Source of the DNA: Stemphylium vesicarium
Taxonomy: Eukaryota > Ascomycota > Dothideomycetes > Pleosporales > Pleosporaceae
NCBI GenBank assembly: GCA_004380135.1
Contig: QXCR01000002.1
Location: forward strand, 372,001 to 436,000
Reading direction: 5' to 3'
DNA: 64,000 nt
Shown here: positions 56,767 to 64,000 of the stretch, piece by piece
Layout: each line of letters begins with the position of its first letter
Numbering within the stretch: the first letter of the stretch is position 1
Notes under the pieces: generated by a model
What the model saw: only the letters and a program-made list of their open reading frames with translations
Database searches by the model: none
Told to the model about the DNA's origin: nothing
Position numbers and translations under genes: made by a program

Positions 56767-57043
56767 GGAGTGGTGCCGCAGGAGATGGGGCTGATGCAGT
56801 GGATGTGTGTCGATGTCTGTGTATGCAGGATGGTGGCCTGCGCCAGCATGTTGGATCGTTTGAGACGGGTGTGGCTGCAGGAAAGAGTGGTGGTATCCCG
56901 GAGGCAGTCCGGTATGGGAATGAAGGACATTTTGGTGTTCGACGTTTGAAGTCGGTATGTGATGCTCTTCCCCGGCATTGCCTGGTACGCTGTAGTCGAG
57001 GAAAGGGCCTCGATAGGGACTCGCCAGTGTTGCGAATACGCAT

Positions 57044-60000
57044 GGAGACTACCAGAGCTAGCTTGCTCTGGCAGGCCGCCGCAATGAGACCTGAGCCAGA
57101 AAAAGAGTGCCTCGTTTGAGTTAATGTTCGAAGTTGCGGTGGTTGTATCGCACGCGTTTGGGTATTTCGAATCTTTCTATATTGACAAATGTTGGAGCAA
57201 GAAGAGGGTAGGGGAACGCGCCATCGGACAAAGTGTTATCGCGTGTGTTAAGCGTTGGGGTAGCCGGATATAGCTTGTGGCCTTGTAGGGAACAAACGAA
57301 AAGTACGTATGGCTGGGGATGGTGGTGGGTTATAAGATATTCGTGCCTGAGGGCAGAAGGCATTAAAAATTTCGGGCAGTACGTCCCTTCAAAAGCCCGG
57401 TCCGTCTTGTGCGATTGCCACACGGACACAGGATCCAAGCATGTACAGCAATGGGTCCTCCCCACGAGACGCTCTGTTCCTGAGAAGCACCAAATGAGCT
57501 TAGTAGGGAAGGCCCAGGAACTGATTCTACGTCAAGCATAATGCGGTGATCAATGACAAGGACGGGGGCCCCGGCACACGATCTGGACGAGTGCAATGCT
57601 GCCTGGCTCGTGTCGTGAGTGGCTGCTGATGCAAAATGAAGTGGGCATGAGGTACTTTGGCCGGCCGGCGAGGGTCAGTGGGGCCCGGGGCGTGCGCGGT
57701 CCATGCCATGGTCGTTTATTTCTAGAATACCACCAGAAAGATCTCCAGCGCCGTTGCAGCGACTGGAAGAAGGATCCTGGCGCAGCGTGGTGGCCAGGAG
57801 ATGTGCATTGAAGACGGTCTGAACTGGCTAGCGACGCGGCAGGGGCACGATGGGCAATTGCCCAAAGAGGGAGCGCCACCACCGAGCAGCTGTATGCCAG
57901 ATAGATGAGACATAGTCTAGCAGACGCGGAGCCAGGAGCGCGGGAGGAGCTCTCGGGACCTGCTCGGGGGCGAATGCGTCAAGCGGGCAGCCAGGGCTCT
58001 GGCGGGCGAGCGTGGTGGCATGGCTGCATGTCATCTTTCTTCAGGGCATACTGCGGCAGCTGCCTCAGTCGAGCATCCTCTTCATGCCTGGAAGAGCCTT
58101 AGCCGGCCCAGGGCGTCATAGAGCATGATGGTACCTCACAAAGAAGTGGTACTCGGATCAGGGCAAGACAGCTGCCTCTGCCGGCATTTACGCTGCCGTA
58201 GCACCCGCCTGTAAGTAGTGGGACCGAGCGGTGGGCAGGCCCTTGGTCATGGTTCTCTAACGCATAGGCATGAGCGGCCTCAGATTGGCTCATGCGTAGG
58301 CCGTTTCAAGGTATAGATTCAGACCCTGCCCTATATGCGCTTCGTCATCCCCCCATGAGTTGGGATCTACCAGCCACAGGAATAGCCCGACGCCCGCATT
58401 GGATGACGCATTACAGCGCACTGCAGCAGACAAGAGGCGGCGGCGGGCGTGCGGAACCATGGTGGCAGTGGCATGGTGGCAAGCAGCGAGGGGCGCTGCG
58501 GACAACATGGCTGACTAGTATACCTGAGACAGCAGCTGGGCGTGTTGAGCATGGCGGCGAGGCGTTGTGGGGGAAAGGAAGCAAGCGAGCAGGGCAGTGA
58601 GTCGACATCGCAGGTCGGCTGCCTGAGTCCTCGACGCTAACATCGGGAACGATAGCGACAGCAGCAGTAGCGAAAAGCCTTGGCGGGGCTCGCTACTCAG
58701 GCCGGGCGATCTCTGCCCGCCCCGAAGCCTTGCATACATCTCATCTCTCGACCGCATGCGCGAGATGAGGGCGGTTGTCGCAGATGGCGCATCGTGAGTC
58801 CAAAGCGCTGCCACCCGGCTGGTCGCTGATGCGCGCGCACGCCACAACGGCTGTGAGCCCTCCGGAGACGACCCTCATCCTACCTCATCCTGCCTCATCC
58901 TGCCTCAACACCACTCCACCCATCCACCCATGTGCACGTGACGGCTCCACGACTGGATGCGCCAGCTGCCTCCCCGGCGCCGCCTAGGATCTCCCTGCAG
59001 AGGCAGCCCTCGCCATGACCTCACCGTTGTCGCGATGTGAGACTTTTAGGCCTAGCCATCCTCAAGTACTCGACCAGGCGGCGCATTATCCATTTAGGCT
59101 GATGCACGCTTTTGCGAACCATAGGCTCGACCAAATGCACGATGCAGCCCACCTCACGCTCACTCCAACACACCGCGCAACTCGCGACTGTCCTGTCGTC
59201 CAGCCTGTCTCGTGAGCGGAGCGCGTGCAGGCCATGCAACACGGTGAGTAGAAAGTGCATTGCGGCGCGTGGTGGGCGACTAAACATCCTCGTCAATCAT
59301 ACGAGCGAGCCGTCATCGGGCGAACGAGTCCGCCTTGATTCCTACTCTGACGAGCACCACCTCTTCGTGAGCATTTTGCGACCACGCACACACGGCGCCC
59401 ATTGGACTGGTTCGGTAGCATAGCCGGAGCGTTCGTCTGGTAACTGCGCCGTTACACGTGGCCATCGCAACTAAGATCGCCAACAACACCGCTGATCACA
59501 CAAGCAAATGGGCCATGGTCTTCTGCACTGCTGTTGCTACACCATGTACACACACGGCAGCCCGCCTGCACAGGTACCACAAATAGCCAGCTGCTCTTCC
59601 TGGAGCATGTCGATCAGTATGCGGCGACATGAAGACAGCAAAAGATGCAAAAGTGTGGCGAGTCGTTGAAACATTCGGTTGAACTACTGCAGGCTCGCGA
59701 AACCAGCGATTCGTTGACGTGAAACAAAGACACAAGCAAGATCGGCCAATGACGGCTGCCATGAAGCCATGTCCTGCGAAGCCTTCCCCACGTTTGACAG
59801 GCAGCAAGGTCAAGGATAGCCAGTCGACTATTGCTACGTAAAGATGGTCGACAATATGCCCAAGATAGGGAAACCCCTCACGAGGCTATTGCCGAGCCCT
59901 CAACCGAAAAGGAGAGTAACAGGGAAATCCAAGAAATTCGACCGGCATTACCGAGACCTCCCAAGCATTTTGTAAAGAAACGGCGGCATTTTCCTGGAGT

Positions 60001-60165
60001 ACTGCGCTGCCGAGATCCAAGTTTGGAAGCACCAAGAAGGACGAACGGATGCTCACAGCGGGACTGCGCATGCAAATGCTCGATGGAGAAGGAAAAGCTG
60101 GTATCATAAAGCGGGCCCCACCGTACTAATTCCGGAAAGATGCAGAGTGCGCTCGTAAGGGTCGT
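57044..60165. other. Intergenic, about 3.1 kb between two Myb-like genes
   Basis: GC-rich, with many short overlapping ORFs but no domain. May hold the missing first exon of Myb-like gene A near its left edge. A 10-bp tandem repeat lies at 58873-58907. Confidence 0.45.
58873..58907. repeat. Short tandem repeat, 10-bp unit
   Basis: Three and a half copies of CCTCATCCTG (first copy ends in A). Non-coding context. Confidence 0.8.
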
Positions 60166-61155
60166 TCAGTACTTCCCACCAAAATTCTCCTTCGCGTACT
60201 GCTCGCATGCCTGTTGCACGTTAGCTCCAGTGTTCCTCTTCGCCCATCTGCGACAAAGTCGTACTTTTGCAGGTTTTCCAACCTTCTGTCCGATGACTTT
60301 CCACTTGTTGGCGTCGTACTCCTTGATGGCGGCAAGCAACGCGGCGCTCTTCTTACTCATCAGTACGCCCGCACTTGGACTTTGAGGGATGCATAACTCA
60401 CTTCGTCCTCGGCGAACTCTGCGTAGTGCATGTCCTGGTAAGTCAGTTAAACGGCCATGCAGTGATGGAGCATTGGCCATATCCCTACCTTGTACCAGTG
60501 CTTTTTTACGCTCCCCTCAGTCCGTTGGGGGAAAGTCTGCAAGAGAATTAAGTCAGTCAGTGTTGTCTCAAGTAGATACAGCATTTGATTGAGATAGGAC
60601 CAAGGCTCTCCAAGACATGTCCTACCTTGGCAATTTCACTCCAGCTGTTACCAGCATCCCTCATTTGTTTCAGTCTCAGCTCCTCGGCCGGCGTCCAAGG
60701 TGTATTGGTGCGACTCTTCTTGGTCTTCGGCTCCTGCGCAGCATCTACGTCGGTAGGCGGAGGTACCGCCGCACTGCTTGATTGCGCTTCTACGCTATCC
60801 GTTGCATCTGCCATGGATTCCTGCGGCTGTCCGAGTGTCACAGACTTGCGCTTCCGACTCGTAGGAGAGGACTGTAGCTGCTGAGTACCAGCGTGAGCGT
60901 CTTTGTTCGCAGTAGTGAACGACGTTGCTGGCTGTAAACTAGGCAGCTCTACAGGTCCGGATTGCGAAGTGCTCGGCTGCGCGTTTGCGGCGATAGGCGA
61001 CGGCTTCAAGCTGCGCTTGGTAGAGGGTGAGGAACTGTCCGGGACCACGAAGTCAGCGTGCGCAGCGAGGTACCAAGACGTCAAATCAAAACGTATCTCG
61101 GAATGTCCCAAAAGGAGCGGGACGGAGGCAAAATGGCTGGAGAGACTCACGACAT
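60166..61155 (-). CDS. Myb/SANT-like DNA-binding protein B (two SANT repeats, six exons)
   Basis: Exons 61151-61155, 60626-61034, 60489-60536, 60402-60434, 60265-60351 and 60166-60210, 208 residues. The first exon is only ATG plus two bases; splicing over 116 nt gives MSSSPSTKRSLKPSP. An alternative without that exon has no ATG in frame near by. The N terminus is Ser/Thr/Pro-rich and has a KKSR basic patch before repeat one: NTPWTPAEELRLKQMRDAGN, then SWSEIAKTFPQRTEGSVKKH. Repeat two is LLAAIKEYDANKWKVIGQKV, then GKPAKACEQYAKENF, assembled from the last two exons. All junctions have GT/AG and agreeing phase, and the last intron has a GCTAAC branch. It shares the two-repeat layout and the W..I..KVG..ACE/R..A pattern with Myb-like A. 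Probably a nuclear regulator. Confidence 0.86.
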
Positions 61156-63611
61156 AGCGACAGAGGCGACGATAAGACCTAAGTCAGGCAAGCAGCGACA
61201 CGAGATAGCTTCACTGGAGAGAACAGGGTGTGCCTATAGAGTGTAGTGTCATGCTCGTATATTGCAGCTTCGAGACCGCTTTCAAAGGGTACGACTTGGG
61301 CCAGAGTGAAGGCGGTAGATCATCATGATATCCAGGTAGGCTGAGGGCCTTGCTGCCGGTGCGAGCGCTGATCAAGTACAAGGGATACAAAGGGGGTCAG
61401 GTTGCCAGTAGATGGACGAATGAGAGCATAGCAGAGGCATCATGGTGGAGGACGAGGGAGACGCTGTGAGGTTGGGTGGCCGGGTGCTAGCGGGGTTTGG
61501 CGCCAGAGATGGGGAAGCTAAGTACTCGTACATGTTCATTAGTGATATACGGGGGGAAGATGATGTACAGATACGCGGGGACGCGCTGCAGACAAGAAGC
61601 GGGGTAACAGGCTTTAGGGCCAGGCTTTGATGAACAGGTGGCTTCAAGGTTACGGCGACAGCAAGACGAGTGCTTAGAGGGCGGCGGAAAGAGAGTGCAC
61701 GGCGCGTGACAGCCTTCATGCATCTCCGACTTGCTGCGAGTGATGCAGCGCTGCCCGGATCGGGTGTCGCGACGAGAGGGTTGCAGACACAGCGGAGGAG
61801 CGGACAGCGCTGGCGGGGAGTGGCAGCGCGAGCAGCGAGCTGGATGCTGCCATGAATGCCATGACTGTCGCATGCGGAGTGACCCGAGATGCTGTCACGC
61901 CGGAGTCTCTCCCAGCTGGCGAAGCGCGGTAGACGTCGAGTGCTGTATGAGTGACGAAGTTGCTACTGCTGGTGGGAAGGAGCGGGGCAGCGTGCATTGA
62001 CCGGGCGCTCTTTCCCAAGCTGACTTGCAGGTCGTCGCTCGCGACTGCCAAACCTCATCGGTCAACAACATAGCGGGAAGTCGCGACGGGCACGACGAGC
62101 GTCGCACAAAAGCCGACCACGTCACGCCCGAGCTCTCGTCCCAATCTATCAATCTTACAACCGCAACACCCAGTCCGCGCCGCCGTCACCACCCTCTAGA
62201 CGGTGCTGCTATTTAGCCCGGCTCTCGTCCTCGCCGAGCGCGAGCCCATCCCTGTCTTCTCCACACGATCACTGCAGCAGCGGCTTGCAACAGTCGCGGA
62301 ACAAGCACCTCGCTCGCGCCCATAGACAGCTGGGCGCGGGGAAAGAGGCTGCCCGCCGACGTGCTGACGCTGGTGATGCTGAGAATGACGAAATGACGAT
62401 GGCGAGCGTCGTTGTCGTCGTCATGGCCTGAAGTATCTTTTCAACGCCCCATCTGCTCCGCATTCGAGCCAAGCTTCTTCTCGAGCCGCCTGACGCAGCG
62501 CCAGTATCACTACAAGCCACAAGCGTTTGAGAGAACCGCTCTGCCACAGCCCTGCCGCTGACAGCCAGTAGCACTCCACATGGCCCGCCAAGCGCTTTGG
62601 CCTGAGGGAGAGTGCCTGATGTGTTGATGCTGGAGGCGGAACACAGTCGATCCGAACATTCTCGTTTCGCCTGTCTCACAGCGTCGTCATCCGCGCCTTT
62701 GTGTGTTGCGCGTTATCTCCACTCACAACAGTCTCGGTCCTTTCTGTCTGAGGTATCTGTTCGAGGCAATTCAGGCAGAATGCTCGCTTGCAAGTTGCCA
62801 CAAACTGCGCCGTCCACGTTGTTTGTCACGAGAACGAGGGACGTCCGATGCACAGTCCTCTCTGCAGCCTGTCACAGCGCCTTCTGGGTTAGCGCCCGCC
62901 GTTGCGGCTGCATTTGGCGCTGCTTGTTTCCCGCCCTCCAAACAATGTCAAACCGTTGGCTCCTTCAAAACTGCATCAAGTCCGACGCGCGCGGTTTTGA
63001 AACTCTCTCCGTGGGCCCCGATGAGGCTGAGGACCTTATGCGTCCCGCTCTAGATCTTCAGGGCCCCAGGCATCAACATCGTATGCGACTTCAAGTCCGC
63101 TCCACTTCCGGCTTAACACGTCTCGTGTCCAGGTTCTTCTAAACATTTTGGCTGCGAACGCCGGTTATGCCCCATACTGCCGATCAAGATTCGAGTAGCA
63201 GAGGCGACGGTTTGAAAACGTTGCCAATGTCAGAAACTGCCACTGGCAATGTGCATGGTCCGTGGTTCCTAGACGGACCCGTTTCTTGACCTGTGTCCGA
63301 ACTCTATAATTACTCCAATGCCCCAAGTTTCGAGGCCTCAACCGCATCTGTTCAATCGGCATCCGTCTTTTGTTTTCTTAGCAGCCTTGTAATACTCTCT
63401 TTTACTTCCCACTGGTTTGGGCTGCCATACATTCACTTAATTCACATTGCTGCGCAATTACTTGTCCTTACCGACCCACCGTGTAATACCTTCTTTTCAG
63501 AGCCAGACTCGATTACTACGAACAAACCTCCCTAGCGGACACGACTCAACGACCTTTGAACGGCAACCACTTTACTCATCAACAACACGTCACCAACACA
63601 TCATCTTCACA
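61156..63611. other. Intergenic, about 2.5 kb between two Myb-like genes
   Basis: Divergent upstream regions of Myb-like B (-) and C (+). GC-rich; long ORFs such as 62612-63142 have random composition. The last 300 bp before the Myb-like C ATG are CT-rich, as in fungal leaders. Confidence 0.45.
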
Positions 63612-64000
63612 ATGCTTCACCACCAGCCTCAAATCCTCTCTCCTCTACCTGAGATGAACTCGCAGTCCCCTGACCCTTCCAACCTCCGTGCTCGCAAGAT
63701 GTCTGCCGGTGGAAATAGGTCTTGGTCCGAAGAAGAGGTGTGATTCTCAAGAATGCTTGTAGAAGCCCAACCTAACATGAGCCAGGAAACCTACCTTCTT
63801 CAGACCCGCATGCAAAAGATGCCCTACAAACACATTGCAGCCCATCTCAAGAAGACTGAGCTCGCATGCCGCTTGCACTACCACCAACTCTCGCACGGTA
63901 GTCATCGCCGCAAGCGAAACAACTCCGTGTCTTCGAACGCGTCATGCAGCTCGTCTGGCACTGCCCCCGTCTATGGTATGGCTGCAGAGCAAGACGCCTA
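63612..64000 (+). CDS. Myb/SANT-like protein C, 3' end beyond the window
   Basis: Exons 63612-63737 and 63786 onward (48-nt intron GTGTGA...GAGCCAG, branch CTAAC). The spliced frame gives GGNRSWSEEEETYLLQTRMQ followed by KMPYKHIAAHLKKTELACRL and HYHQLSHGSHRRKRNN. This is one SANT/Myb helix-turn-helix followed by a basic patch that could be a nuclear localisation signal. The protein then turns Ser-rich and is still open at the last base. Fungal proteins of this type carry a single N-terminal Myb-like repeat and a long disordered region. It is the third SANT-type gene in about 8 kb but looks less similar to A and B than those two do to each other. Confidence 0.8.

Noticed and set aside
62612..63142. 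176-codon plus-strand ORF
   Set aside because: Cys/Arg/Ser-rich chance frame in GC-rich DNA, no motif.

Overview
The window looks like nuclear DNA of a filamentous ascomycete, most likely a Dothideomycete close to the Pleosporales (the order is an inference). The supporting signs are short introns (about 48-130 nt) with GTANGT donors and CTAAC/CTGAC branch points, a retrotransposon relic with RIP-type CpA-to-TpA stop codons, a HET-domain gene, a small secreted cysteine-rich protein, and long gene-poor stretches between compact genes. I see no operons, CRISPR arrays, rRNA or tRNA genes. All gene models are built by eye from splice signals.

Layout. 0-1 kb: 5' end of a RIP-mutated LINE (minus strand) abutting a truncated reductase relic. 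1.6-6.6 kb: a Pro-1 tautomerase, a bestrophin-like channel and a HET-domain protein. 7-13.2 kb (minus): a RidA deaminase with a 14-nt exon, adenine phosphoribosyltransferase with a long N-terminal tail, and an uninterrupted ORF joining homoserine kinase to AIR synthetase. 14-22 kb (plus): an AAA ATPase, two hypothetical proteins sharing a DYLNE motif (the second interrupted by an in-frame stop) and a poly-Glu protein. 24-30.3 kb (plus): a sugar-type MFS transporter, an HGGG/GxSxG hydrolase and a small secreted protein with a clear TATA box. 31.5-33.2 kb (minus): a zinc finger + poly-Gln + TENA/THI-4-like protein with an apparently broken splice acceptor. 36-40 kb (plus): a GH5 exo-beta-1,3-glucanase and a GPI-anchored Kre9/KNH-type wall protein. 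40.5-46.6 kb (minus): a beta-propeller-like protein ending in a polybasic CaaX box, and a DHA1-type MFS transporter. 47.8-48.9 kb: an F-box-like hypothetical. 48.9-55.9 kb: a gene desert. 55.9-64 kb: three separate Myb/SANT-type regulators divided by two further deserts, the last running off the window end.

The genes are mostly independent. Loose themes are cell-wall work (glucanase and Kre9/KNH protein side by side), purine metabolism (APRT and the AIR synthetase module about 2 kb apart on the same strand) and transcription (three SANT genes plus the zinc-finger/TENA protein). The most unusual single object is the homoserine kinase-AIR synthetase fusion at 11.05-13.18 kb. Next are the farnesylation-type propeller protein and the zinc finger/TENA protein.
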